Assembly: GCA_019009955.1 (NCBI GenBank)
Contig: CM032233.1
Coordinates: 60,806,001-60,870,000, forward strand
DNA length: 64,000 nucleotides
Reading direction: 5' to 3'
Origin: Riptortus pedestris
Taxonomy: Eukaryota; Arthropoda; Insecta; Hemiptera; Alydidae
Positions 24,494 through 34,392 of the stretch are shown piece by piece; positions within the stretch are counted from its first letter, which is position 1; every line of letters begins with the position of its first letter. The translations under genes were made by a program, and so were the position numbers. Below the pieces are notes generated by a model. The model saw only the letters and a program-made list of their open reading frames with translations, was not told the DNA's origin and did not search any database.

Positions 24494-25256
24494 CTGTTAA
24501 CGCTCTAGCGGTCGCAATTTTTGTTTGATCTTTACCAAACTCGGAATTTAATCGTTTTATGTAAAAAGGAAGATCAAGTTCGTTAATGGCTGAAATCGGA
24601 CCAGTGGGAGGGGGGATTTTTGAAAATTCAATATATCTCCGTTATTATGCATCAAATCGAAAAATTATATAGAATAAATCTTATTGCAAATTAAATGTAC
24701 TATAAATATTGTTCTATACATTTATACTGTATCTTGAATATTAACCGAGATATATTCTGCGTGTGGTCACCAGTAGGCTGTTCGGACTTTCCGCCGAGAG
24801 CTCTGGCGGCCGTTTCTATAACTATTCGTCCCACGTGAATAGGTTTAGAGGTTAGGTTAACTGTTTTTTGGGGCTAGAAACTACAGGGTTATTACGCCCT
24901 AAATAATGTTTTAGGTTTAGAGGTTTCTTACTACTACAGTTGTTATTAGGCAGATTTCTCTATTGTAAAACTTGTGGGAAATCTGCTTAGTTTACGCAGC
25001 CCCTGCGTGACGGACTTTTTTTTAACTCTTTTCGGTAGTTACATCTGAGAGTATTAATTTTACGTCTGACGTCAGATATCGTGGCTCTAGGTTTGCATTT
25101 TTCGTAGACTGACAGCAGTTTCACGAGTGCGGCATTCCTTTTATTTTTATAATTTGAATCTGAAGGATTCCATAATGCTGGTAATTCTTCGTACATTGAT
25201 ATAAAATATTGCAAAACATCACTGGTTTCTACACAATCACTCTCCGGAGCCGACAT
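24165..25256 (-). pseudogene. Harbinger-associated MADF protein gene, split by family A insertion
   Basis: On the minus strand the frame starts at ATG 25256 (MSAPESDCVETSDVLQYF). It carries a MADF domain: ELPALWNPSDSNYKNKRNAA, then a helical stretch ending in NYRKELKK at about 25020. The frame then enters the family A element (25015-24318). Beyond it, coding resumes in the same register with EDSTRSGAGADDVYSP and FINNFEQPVDLGNSK, the expected tail of this family, up to a donor-like GTAAGT near 24190. MADF/Myb-type partners of Harbinger bind DNA and bring the transposase to the nucleus and to the ends. The insertion makes this copy non-functional. Confidence 0.8.
24318..25015 (-). mobile_element. 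Full-length family A element inside the MADF gene
   Basis: A 698-bp copy with both termini: AGCAGATTTCCCTTAAGGG at the plus-strand left end and GCAGCCCCTGCGTGACGGAC at the right. The TA core lies at 24443-24489. Because the MADF reading frame resumes on the other side, the boundaries are confirmed to within the flanking T-run: the site was a run of A on the coding strand. This is the best evidence for insertion into poly-T/poly-A. A subtype-specific segment (TTTCCGCCGAGAGCTC) is shared with 30030 and 31310. Confidence 0.85.
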
Positions 25257-25489
25257 GTTGTCTTCACAATTTCGTGTGGCAGACTGAGTAATGATGCCGC
25301 ACACCTTACACTATCATTATTAATGACAGTATCCCCTCCCGTTTACAGTAATGATGTGCCGAGATCAGAAAATCCGGATTCGCATCATTCCCCCTCGTCA
25401 TTCCAACTTTGTCGACGTTACACGATCAGTATTAATGTCATTCTGATAAAGTAATGTCATTATTAATGACCGTGTAAGGGCCGCTTTAT

Positions 25490-25683
25490 GGTAAATAATT
25501 TCCTACCTTCTGATACATCCATCATTACAATAGCCTTCTTATAAATTAATTAGCGTTACTATAATATCTTTATCATCAAACTTAAATCAAAATCAATTTA
25601 TTTTGTGGAATTTAGAAATATAAAATAAATAGATAATTTAGTAATTATTATTTCTCAATTATTTTGTGAATATAATGATGTAG

Positions 25684-25687
<4 letters not shown>
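25490..25687. other. AT-rich spacer
   Basis: I see nothing besides AT-rich DNA leading into a TA tract. Confidence 0.5.

Positions 25688-25732
<45 letters not shown>
25688..25732. repeat. (TA)n microsatellite
   Basis: TA run of 45 bp directly upstream of a family B element. Confidence 0.95.
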
Positions 25733-25738
<6 letters not shown>

Positions 25739-25936
25739 GTAACTTCTGTCTGTACATTGATTTTTTTCGCGAAATTTCACGATAACTTTTCGTTTCACAT
25801 GTCATAGACACCATAACTTCATTTTGTTTCTTTCGTGTATGTTTGTTTGTTTGTTTGTTACCTGTTATCTGATATAAATAGTTTATATAGAAATATAAAA
25901 ATTTGTAAACCCGGGCGAAGCCGGGTACCTTAGCTA

Positions 25937-25937
<1 letters not shown>
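25733..25937 (+). mobile_element. Short family B (Helitron-like) element
   Basis: A 205-bp internally deleted copy. It opens with AAAATTGTAACTTCTGTC and TTTTTCGCGAAATTTCACG, then TGTTTGTTTG repeats. It ends with the hairpin CCCGGGCGAAGCCGGG, a spacer TACCTTAG and CTAG, followed by T. Hairpin plus CTRR followed by T is the classic Helitron 3' end. TA tracts lie on both sides. Confidence 0.7.

Positions 25938-25990
<53 letters not shown>
25938..25990. repeat. (TA)n microsatellite
   Basis: TA run directly downstream of the family B copy. Confidence 0.95.
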
Positions 25991-25992
<2 letters not shown>

Positions 25993-28005
25993 GTGTGTGA
26001 TTTGATTTAATTTTTTTTTGGTAATATATCTGGGTAATTCTACGGGGAGCGTTCCGATCGAATTTTCAAAGTGATTTTTTAGGGAAACCCTACTTTTTTT
26101 GTTAAATACACACCCTAAATATTTGAAATTTCTTGATGGACCCACTTTGTTTCAGACTTTTTTGGGGTTGTTTTTTTTCAGTGAGTAATGGAAAACATTT
26201 AGTCTTTTTATCGAGGGGGGGATTTTTATTTTATCGTCTCTCGTACATTTTTTTTTTTTTAATAAAAGACAGAAATTTTGATAACCCCTCAAACTTTTTT
26301 TGTTTTCTAATTAGAGTAATGAAGTATCTAGCTGACATGTGCAAACAGTTTGAAGACTATCACATATTTTCACAGATATTGATTAATAAGTCCAGACTCA
26401 CCCTTTTTATTATTTTTCCCTTATAATTTTATAAGCTGTGACGATTAAAAATTTTTGAGGGCCAAAAAATCCATTAAATCAGTGCTGCAAAATCATAAAT
26501 ATAATTAAGAAATTAGGGTACAGTCATGATTTCCAAGGGTCGGTCATGTCATTTAGAGTCTAGAAGCTCAGAAATCAGGCTGAAGAGTTAAGATTTGTCC
26601 CTTTTGAGTGTATGGATTTTGATAAAACTCATTATTTTTTATTCGGATTTGCTGTTGGGTGTATTTGCTACAAAAACCTCAATTTTGACTGAAATTAATG
26701 AATTATTTCATATAATTATTTATTTACACATCGCGCTATATTATTTGAGATGTAGTTTCATCAATTCAGTGTAAAATTATCATTTTATTCAGCAAGATAT
26801 TTTCTCCGTAACTTTTAGAAATGTAGAAGATTCGTATTTTATCTTTTTTGTTTATTATGAAAAGATGTATATTATGTCAATGATAATTTTTGATCCGATG
26901 CATTGAACGTATATATTCGTATATCACTTTCAAATGAAATAATTTAAAATAAAGTGCAGAAAACCATTTTGCACATTTAATTTAATAGGAGTACCAGGAA
27001 ATCATGTGGTGCCGACATCAGAATTTTATTTACAAGTGTTCACTTTTGAAGGCTATTTTAGAACAAAAAGTATCCCCCCCCCCCGGACTCGTTTCTATTT
27101 TTTATTAATCTTCTTATTTTCTATATATTTGTGGGTGATAGTTAAATGAATAGAGTGGTTGTAATTTTATTTTATCCAAGTTCTCTTTTAATAATTTTTT
27201 TACTACTTTGTAATAAGATGCGAGCATTACGTTTATTATTTTTACTAATCTGTTTGTGATTAATTAACGCTAAGAAGTATGTTATTGAGGTTTGTTGAAG
27301 CATCTTTTTTTTGTATTCATCATCGACCACATCGTCTCTCTTTCTCTTATTCTTTTTATTTGTTTCTAATTTTAATTCCCCACTTGTCAGCTTTTGTTTT
27401 TTTCGTAGCCTATTTTCTTCCACATTGTCTAATCGACAGTGATTTTAAAAATATTTGGGTTAAATTCGAAATTTGTTTCCACGTTTTTTGATTTGGAATA
27501 AATGATATTTTTTTTTTTTTGCTTTTTTTATTCCACTCTCTATTATTTTTCAAGGGTAACTATTTTCTTTAAACAGTAATCTAAGTTTATTTTTTATCTC
27601 ATCAAAATATTCTGGCAACCCCAGTGAGGACAGTCACAATGAATATAAGAGGGAACTGAGCACTTCAGAAATGTAAGTATCAATCTGTATTTAGATTTAG
27701 TAAATATATACGTAAGTAGGCATTTATTAATACTCAATCTAGTAAAGACGCTGGGGAGGTGCACCCACTTATTTCTGGTATTTATTAACTCTGCTCCGTT
27801 AATGTATGGTATACTTTACTGATCACCAATATTAATATACAGTTTTCAATCGAGACTTACAAAAGATTATTTTTAATAGCGGTTATTAGTACCTAAAACA
27901 GCTGTCAGCTGTTATGCTTTGTGCCATATCAAGGGAAAGGAACTTTAATTCATACATGGTTTGGAAGACAGAATACTTTCTACGATTATGAATTATATGG
28001 TCCAT
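25991..28005. other. T-rich DNA, no gene recognised
   Basis: Several T-runs and a C-run near 27067. Minus-strand FKYLGCVFNKK near 26130 faintly recalls the FKYLG motif of LINE proteins but is too short to call. A lysine-rich 83-codon frame (27172-27423) is low complexity. Confidence 0.45.
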
Positions 28006-28009
28006 TACG

Positions 28010-28245
28010 CTATAAAAAAAAACTACATGCACAGGATACGAGAAATATAAAAATATTGAGGAGAGTGAAGTCTTAAATAACAAATAATTTTATTATTAAC
28101 AAACCCATAGCAACGACGGGTATAAACCCTAAACACTGTGACGGGGAAATGTCAAAATATTGTGGAAAGTTAAGCCTTGTCAAAAAATTACTATCTTCAT
28201 TCAGCCTCATATGAATTTCCGAGCGAAGCCGGCTACCTTAGCTAG
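28010..28245 (+). mobile_element. Family B 3' end fragment
   Basis: It matches the last 230 bp of the full family B copy: ATGCACAGGATACGAGAAAT, AACGACGGGTATAAAC, AATGTCAAAATATTGTGG, ATTCAGCCTCATATGAAT. It ends with GAGCGAAGCC-GGC, TACCTTAG and CTAG, followed by T. The 5' part is missing. Confidence 0.65.
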
Positions 28246-28271
28246 TATATATATATATATATATATATATA

Positions 28272-29540
28272 TCAAATTGTAACCTCTGTCTGTACATTGA
28301 TTTTTTTTCGCGAAATTTCACGATAACTTTTCGTTTCACATGTCATAGAAACCATAACTGCATTTTGTTTCTTTCGTGTATGTTTGTTTGTTACCTTTTC
28401 ACGCATAAACGGCTGAACCGAATTTTATGAAACTTGGTATGTATATTACTACTAACCCAACTTAGACTTTAGGCTACATTAAAATTCTCTGAGATGAACA
28501 GGAGTGGGGGTTATAAGCGAGGCCTAAAGTTAAAAATAGCGATATTTCGTTTCCTATTGGTTTTTTGGCAAGTATGAACATAACAAAAGTTGTTTATTTT
28601 GTTATATAGAGTAACTTTTGTCATATATACTTTTGTCGTATTCCAAAGTACAAATGCGTTATACGCCAAACATTATAGCGGGAGTCAACGATTTTATTTG
28701 GCACGAAAGACTCAACGGAACTAAATAAAACTAGGTATGTGTATCATACCTAGCACCTTCATTATAATAAGCCTTACTAACCTTTCTAGGGACGGGCAGG
28801 AGTGGGGGTTGTAAGGGAGGCCTGAAATTAAAAATAGTGATATTTCGTTTCCTATTGGGGTTTCGGCAAATATGCACATAACAAAAGTTATTTATTTTGT
28901 TATTTAGAGAATGTTTTGTTATATACACTATCGTCGAATACTGAACTATAAAGGCGTTATACGCTAAAAGATATAGCGGGAGTCAACAATTTCATTTAGC
29001 AAAAAAGACTCACCGAACTAAATAAAACACTCGGTATGTGTATTAGCACTAACGCTTTCCTTATAATAAGCCATACTAACATTTCTAGGGACGGGCAGGA
29101 GTGGGGGTTATAAGGGAGGCCTGAAATTAATAATAGTGATATTTCGTTTCTTATTGTGGTTTCGGCAAATATGCACATAACAAAAGTTGTTTATTTTGTT
29201 ATTTAGTGAAATTTGTTCAACAATTCTTTTCAATATGAACTACCAGGTACCTTACCTGGAAAAATAAATTCAAAATGTATGTTAATATTTTGTCCTTAAT
29301 AATTCAAATCTATGCATAGTGCACAGGAAACGGGAAATATGACAATATGCAGGACAGTGAAGTCTTACATAAAAAATTAATTTTATTATTAACAAATCCA
29401 CAAAAAACGACGGGTATTAACGCTAAACACTGGGACGGGTAAATGTCAAAATATTGTGCAAAGTAAAGCTTTGCCAAAAAAAATTCCATCACCATTCAGC
29501 CTCAAATGAATTCCCGGGCGAAGCCGGGTATCTGAGCTAG
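28272..29540 (+). mobile_element. Full-length family B (Helitron-like) element
   Basis: This 1,269-bp copy begins TCAAATTGTAACCTCTGTC (a TC start after A) and ends with hairpin CCCGGGCGAAGCCGGG, spacer TATCTGAG and CTAG, followed by T. These are the start, hairpin, CTRR end and A|T target expected of a Helitron. It has no Rep/helicase gene, so it would be non-autonomous. Internally it carries about 2.4 copies of a 299-bp tandem repeat. It sits in a TA tract between other family B pieces. Confidence 0.75.
28498..29220 (+). repeat. 299-bp internal tandem repeat of family B
   Basis: Units start with CAGGAGTGGGGGTTATAAG (or GTAAG) at 28498, 28797 and 29096, an exact period of 299 bp. The last unit is partial. 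The reverse copy at 44051-45112 has the same array (AACCCCCACTCCTG marks near 44573 and 44873). Confidence 0.85.
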
Positions 29541-29597
<57 letters not shown>

Positions 29598-29599
29598 CG
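29541..29599. repeat. (TA)n microsatellite
   Basis: TA-rich run linking a family B end to a family A fragment. Confidence 0.9.
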
Positions 29600-29780
29600 T
29601 TACGCATAGTAACGGAGATATTTCGAATTTTCGAAATTCCCCCCTCTAAACCCCCCTCCCAGGTCCGATTTCAGCCGTTAACGAACTAGATTTTTTTTTT
29701 TTTACATAAAACGATAAAATACCCAGGTTGGTGAAGATTAAACAAAAATTGCGACCGCTAGAGTGTTATCAGACAAATAT
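29600..29780 (+). mobile_element. Family A internal fragment, + orientation
   Basis: It contains TAACGGAGATATTTCGAATT, a C-run, GTCCGATTTCAGCCGTTAAC and TTGCGACCGCTAGAG, up to a TA core. Both termini are missing. It faces the next copy head to head. Confidence 0.65.
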
Positions 29781-29811
29781 ATATTTATATATATATATAT
29801 ATATATATATA

Positions 29812-30159
29812 GTGTCTGTTAGCGCTCTAGTAGTCGCAATTTTTGTTTAATCTTCACCAAACTCGGTATTTTATCGTTTTATGTAAAAAAGAAAAAGATT
29901 TTCTTTGGAATTTGAAATATTTCCGTTACTACACTTCGGATCGAAAAATTTCATTGTATATTAACCAAGATATTTGCATTTTTATTAAGTGTGTGTAGGC
30001 AACGGTCGAGATGAGATCGGCTAAGGACGGTTCTATTCGTTTCCGCCGAAAGCTAGTTCGGCGGTTTCCGTAACTGTTCGGCTGTCGTATGAAGATTTCT
30101 CTGTTGTATAACTTCATGTGGGAAATCTGCTTAGTTTACGCAGCCTCTGCGTGACGGAC
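29812..30159 (-). mobile_element. Family A element, 5' half, - orientation
   Basis: From TGTCTGTTAGCGCTCTAG through ACCAAACTCGGTATTTTATC it mirrors the preceding + fragment across a short TA tract, forming an inverted pair (29701-29774 with 29814-29886). It ends with the 5' terminus TTTACGCAGCCTCTGCGTGA-CGGAC. The subtype segment with TTCGTTTCCGCCGAAAG is present. Confidence 0.7.
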
Positions 30160-30164
30160 TTTTT

Positions 30165-31160
30165 TGGATTGCCACGTCCATGGCGAGACTAAATTGCACA
30201 GGTGTTAATGTGTATCCTTTTCATATGCCAGTGTTAAACTCAAAACCACCAAAGATAGAGACAGTATTTGTTTAAACAATATTTTGATTTGAGTTACGTT
30301 TAAAGTGTCACGGCGGTTTAGAGGAGCAGAAGGTGATATTAGCGAAGTTCCTTTTGGAAATAAGCCATTGAGGTCGTGCACATACAAAATATTCAAACGT
30401 TCTTTCAAATCTTGGCAAATCATAGTCAATTAGACGATAAAACATGATCCGCTTTGTAATTGGAAATAGAACGTCTCTTATATTTGTATGCTATTTAATA
30501 TGATAATTAATAAATTTGAATATTACTTAGAACCTTGTAGATTTTCTATTCTTTTCTATTTAATTGAACTATTTTATTTTATGCTCCTAAAATGCCTCTT
30601 AATCATATTAACAATTTCAATATCCCAGGGGGCAAAAAAAGAATGGATTTCTAAATATATAAAAAATATATTTTTCTTTAGAGTTTTGTATCTTATTATT
30701 TTGCAGTGCTGATTTTATGATTGCTTATTTCTGTCTGTTTTTTAACAAAGCTGTACTTAATAACTTATTGTAGCATTTTTTGTTTGTTACTAGAGGATCC
30801 TCTTCATCTTTCCCAACTTTATACTTCCCTCCACTTACTTCACATATTCACATAGACTGATTATTCCGAACTTATGGCACTTCAAATTAAACGTTAATTA
30901 ACTGTAATCAGTTATTTCAAACAATTACTATGCTCCTCTGAACTCAGATAATAGTAAAACACTATGACTACAAGCTGAAATGCATCCTGTAATTGCAAAG
31001 CACCTACGGAAGTAGGCTTATTACGCAGGTCAGGCGTATTATTTACGTATATTAAATGGTTCTATTTCTTTTATAAGAAATTTCGAATCCCACGAACTAC
31101 ATTCGTCAAATTCCTTTCAAATTACAGATAGAACTTTTTTTTTAAAACGACATTACTTAG
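30165..31160. other. No gene recognised
   Basis: AT-rich. Frames of about 74 codons on both strands are unrecognised. Confidence 0.5.
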
Positions 31161-31165
31161 CAAAC

Positions 31166-31653
31166 GTCCGTCACGCAGGGGCTGCGTGAACTAACCAGAT
31201 TTCCCACGTGAAGTTTTACAGTAGAGAAATCTGCACACAGTTGTAACAGTAGTAGTAACGAATCTCTAAACCAATTTCATTAGTGCCGAACCGTTACGGA
31301 AACGACCGAACTAATATTCGGCGGAAACTCACGAATAGAACCGACATCAGCCGATCTCATCGCGTGTGTTATCCGCACACATATAATAAAAATGGAAATA
31401 TCTCAGTTAATATTTAAGATATAAAATAAATGTATATAACAATATCTGTAGTAAATTTAATTTCCAATAAGATTGGGTCTATACAAGGTTTCGGTCCGAC
31501 GTATAGTAACGGATATATTTCGAATTTTCGAAATTCCCCCCTCTTACTCCCCTCTCACTGGTCCGATTTCAGCCATTAACGAACTCGTAACGATCAAACA
31601 AAAATTACGACAGCTAGAGCTTTAACAGACACACACACACACACACATATATA
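31166..31653 (+). mobile_element. Family A element, 5' two-thirds
   Basis: It has the 5' tip GTCCGTCACGCAGGGGCTGC, AGATTTCCCACGTGAAG, the subtype segment (ATATTCGGCGGAAACTC), ATATCTCAGTTAATATTTAAG, a C-run and TTTAACAGACACACAC. The TA core is replaced by CA and TA repeats into which a family B start is joined. No 3' terminus. Confidence 0.7.
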
Positions 31654-31690
31654 TAACTGTAACCTCTGTCTGTACATTGATTTTTCGCAC
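31654..31690 (+). mobile_element. Family B 5' tip
   Basis: AACTGTAACCTCTGTCTGTA and CATTGATTTTTCGC match the first 35 bp of family B, then the sequence diverges. Confidence 0.5.
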
Positions 31691-31934
31691 TGATAGCGAG
31701 AGCGAAAACGCTGATAGGTGAATACCAAAGTATTTTGCAACCAGAAATACTTATTTCTGACCATATTCTTTCTTGACTCTGGAATGTAAAGTATGGCCCC
31801 GTATAACGTCTAAAAAGACAAAGTTACTGCACAGCATAGGCAATGCTAAGATATTCTGACAATGGTATGACCGATAAATCTGCTAAAGGAATATATGAAA
31901 AAAAACCCAGTTGGCAGAATATACATAGTAACTA

Positions 31935-32057
31935 GATTATGCATGTACCATTGCAATCTCGTTTGAATCAAAAGGTCCCCTCGAGGAATTTCTGGGAATA
32001 GCAAAAGCGATAGGCCTTGAGATAAATGTCAAGAAGATCCTGCTGTGCGACGTTTGA
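31935..32057 (+). pseudogene. LINE reverse-transcriptase fragment (palm region)
   Basis: The frame reads DYACTIAIS, then LEEFLGIAKAIGLEINVKK and stops. This fits the segment after the YADD box of RTE/Jockey-type reverse transcriptases, where a helix leads into GL-IN--KT. The YADD position reads YACT, so the metal-binding aspartates are gone. DNA at 31690-31934 is otherwise unassigned. Confidence 0.55.
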
Positions 32058-32122
32058 AAGTCTCGAAGAGGAGACCATTCACATATAGGGGTAACAAATA
32101 TGTAACGTCATTGAGTTAAAAA

Positions 32123-33015
32123 GTCAGTCTCGCGGGGGCTGCGTAAACTAAGCAGATTTCCCTCGTGATGTTTAACAATAGATAAATCTACAAACTGGTA
32201 ACACAACACCACCGTGAATATTAAGTCAGTAAATACAAACGATAATAAGAAACCTCTCGACGGAATGCATCTGAAATGTAAACAAACAGTTCTGCCAACT
32301 TCTTACCGGAAAGAAAAACAATTACTGAAATATATCTGAATATAACGCATTAATTTGATTGAAAACTATTTACTATATCTATTAGTACTGTAATTTATAA
32401 TGAATCAGAATAATTTTTATCTCAATCAATCAAATTTTAGTAGTACAAGAACTTCAGGAGGGGGGGGGTCACCATAACATATTTGAAGTTATCTCGTGTA
32501 ATAAAGGTCTCTTGAAAACAATATGTGGTATTTAAGCTTCGAATTATGTGGTTTATTACATTACAGAGTATTGTTTATGTAACACGAGTAGAAGTGGGGT
32601 TTGCTGAATGCTGAAAACTGAAAAATGCAAATATCTCCGTTAATATGCAAGAAAGGGAATAAATGCGTACATTTATTTTGCAATAAGATTGGTTCTATAC
32701 AATATTTTGATCCGACTTATAGTAATGGAGATATTTCGAATTTTCAAAAATCCCCCCTCTTAACACCCCCTCCCACTTGTCCGATTTCAGCCATTAACGA
32801 ACTTGATCTGTCTTTTTACATAAAACGACATTAATCGAGTTTGGTAACGAACAAACAAACGACCGCTAGAGCGTTAACAGACAAATATATATATAATTTT
32901 GAATGAACCTCATTTTCATCATCTCCTTGGTAGGATCGATGGGAATTTGAAGAAATGTTTCGAAAATCGCGTCTTGAGTACGATCTCAATAGCTGATTTC
33001 CCTTAGAAATCTACT
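32123..33015 (+). mobile_element. Full-length family A element
   Basis: An 893-bp copy. The 5' tip is GTCAGTCTCGCGGGGGCTGC, followed by ACACAACACCACCGTGAATA, ACCGGAAAGAAAAACAATTAC, a G-run, GCAAATATCTCCGTTAATATG, a C-run, CCGCTAGAGCGTTAACAGAC and a very short TA core. The 3' block ends TGATTTCCCTTAGAAATC-TACT; the hairpin has lost several bases. T/A-rich flanks. Confidence 0.75.
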
Positions 33016-33068
33016 AATAAACGAATTGTACACCTTCATTACGCCATAATAGAAAGCATTAGCACACG

Positions 33069-33071
<3 letters not shown>

Positions 33072-33136
<65 letters not shown>
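33072..33136. repeat. (TA)n microsatellite
   Basis: TA run of about 64 bp between two family A copies. Confidence 0.95.
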
Positions 33137-33137
<1 letters not shown>

Positions 33138-33270
33138 AGAATCGCTCCTGAAAACATGTACCTTTGGTAGTTTTGAAATAAGAACGCTTTTAAAGGACTT
33201 TCAAACTTTATAAAAACAGTGAGGAAGGCAGAAAGATTGTGGCGTGGCCTCTGGCTGAAGAGAACAAAAA

Positions 33271-33618
33271 GTCCATTACGTTGGGGCTGCGTTAACAAGC
33301 AGATTTCCCGCGTGCGTTACGTATTTGCATCTCAAAACGTAAAAGTTCAATGAGAACAATATTTTGTATTTAGGCTTCTAAAAAGTGCTTCATAACAAAG
33401 ACTAAGATACTTAACTGAAGGCCAACAACTAAGAAATGCAAATATCTCGGTTAATAATCAATATAGTGAAGAAACATACATAACAATAATTATAGAACAT
33501 TACATTCTTAATAAGATTGATTTTATATAATTATTCGATCAGACGCGTAATAACGGAGATATTAAGATTGCTCGAAATCCTCCCCTCTATCCCCCCCCCC
33601 GCCCACTGGTCGGATTTC
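33271..33618 (+). mobile_element. Family A element, 5' part
   Basis: It starts GTCCATTACGTTGGGGCTGC, has AGCAGATTTCCCGCG and GCAAATATCTCGGTTAATAA, and ends in a C-run and CACTGGTCGGATTTCC. Sequence then switches to a LINE fragment. Confidence 0.65.
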
Positions 33619-33624
33619 CCCCTC

Positions 33625-33870
33625 CAAGCTTTTGATAAAGTGTGACACCAAGGTTTATTGTCCAAGCTAAAAAATACACTCCCATTCACATACTACCTCA
33701 TCCTCAAATCATATCTTTCCGACAGACATTTCCAAGTTTTATTTGGTTCCTCAGTCTCATCCTTACTCCCCCAGCTGGCAGGTGTACCACAGGGGGGTAT
33801 CCTAAGTCCTTTCTTATTCCTTACCTATACCGACTTTAAAAACATACATCATAAATTAAAAAAAAAACAA
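33625..33870 (+). pseudogene. Jockey-type LINE reverse-transcriptase fragment
   Basis: In one frame from 33631 the sequence reads FDKV, stop, HQGLLSKLKN, then LPFTYYLILKSYLSDRHFQV and AGVPQGGILSPFLF. This is the central reverse-transcriptase region of Jockey-like LINEs (AFD-VWH--LL ... AGVPQGS-L-P-LF). The invariant W of the FDKVW box is a TGA stop at 33643-33645, so this copy is dead. It is a short block between two family A copies with no ends of its own. Confidence 0.8.
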
Positions 33871-34392
33871 TTTCTTTCTTCTTTACAGTTATTTTGTTTG
33901 CATCCCAAAGTTCCTTTTAGCAGATTGAGAATCAGTTATTGAGGTCGTACTAATGAGGCGATTTTCGAAATTTTTCATCAAATGTCCATCTTACCTAGGA
34001 GATGACGAAAATGAGGTCCGCTCAAAACTGTATATATATTTGTCTGTTAACGCTCTAGCGGTCGCTATTATTGTTTAATCGTTACCAAAGTCGATTAGTC
34101 GTTTTATGTAAAAGGAAAGATCAAGTTCGTTAACGGCTGAAATCGGACCAGGGGAGGGGGGGTTTAGAGGGGGAGAATTTTGAAAATTCGATATATCTCC
34201 GTTACTATACGTCGGATCGATAAAATGTATATAATAAATCTTATAGAAAATTAACTGTACTATAATTATTGTTATATACATTTATTCCCTATCTTGAATA
34301 TTAACCGAGATATTTGCTCACGTTACATAAACAATACTCGGCTATGACCTTGATAACCCCCCCCCCCCTTGTTATGTTTTTGGACGTCTTAA

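Larger units (their letters stand above)
23834..25485. mobile_element. PIF/Harbinger transposon, internally deleted, with nested family A copy
   Basis: The element has perfect terminal inverted repeats of about 35 bp (AGCGGCCCTTACACGGTC and onward) and a TTA target-site duplication at 23831-23833 and 25486-25488, the 3-bp TSD typical of PIF/Harbinger. It keeps an N-terminal piece of the transposase on + and the MADF accessory gene on -, the usual two-gene layout. The DDE catalytic core is deleted, so it cannot move on its own. A family A element sits inside it at 24318-25015. Confidence 0.9.

Noticed and set aside
27172..27423. Lysine-rich 83-codon frame
   Set aside because: Low-complexity A-rich sequence; no start context, splice sites or family match.
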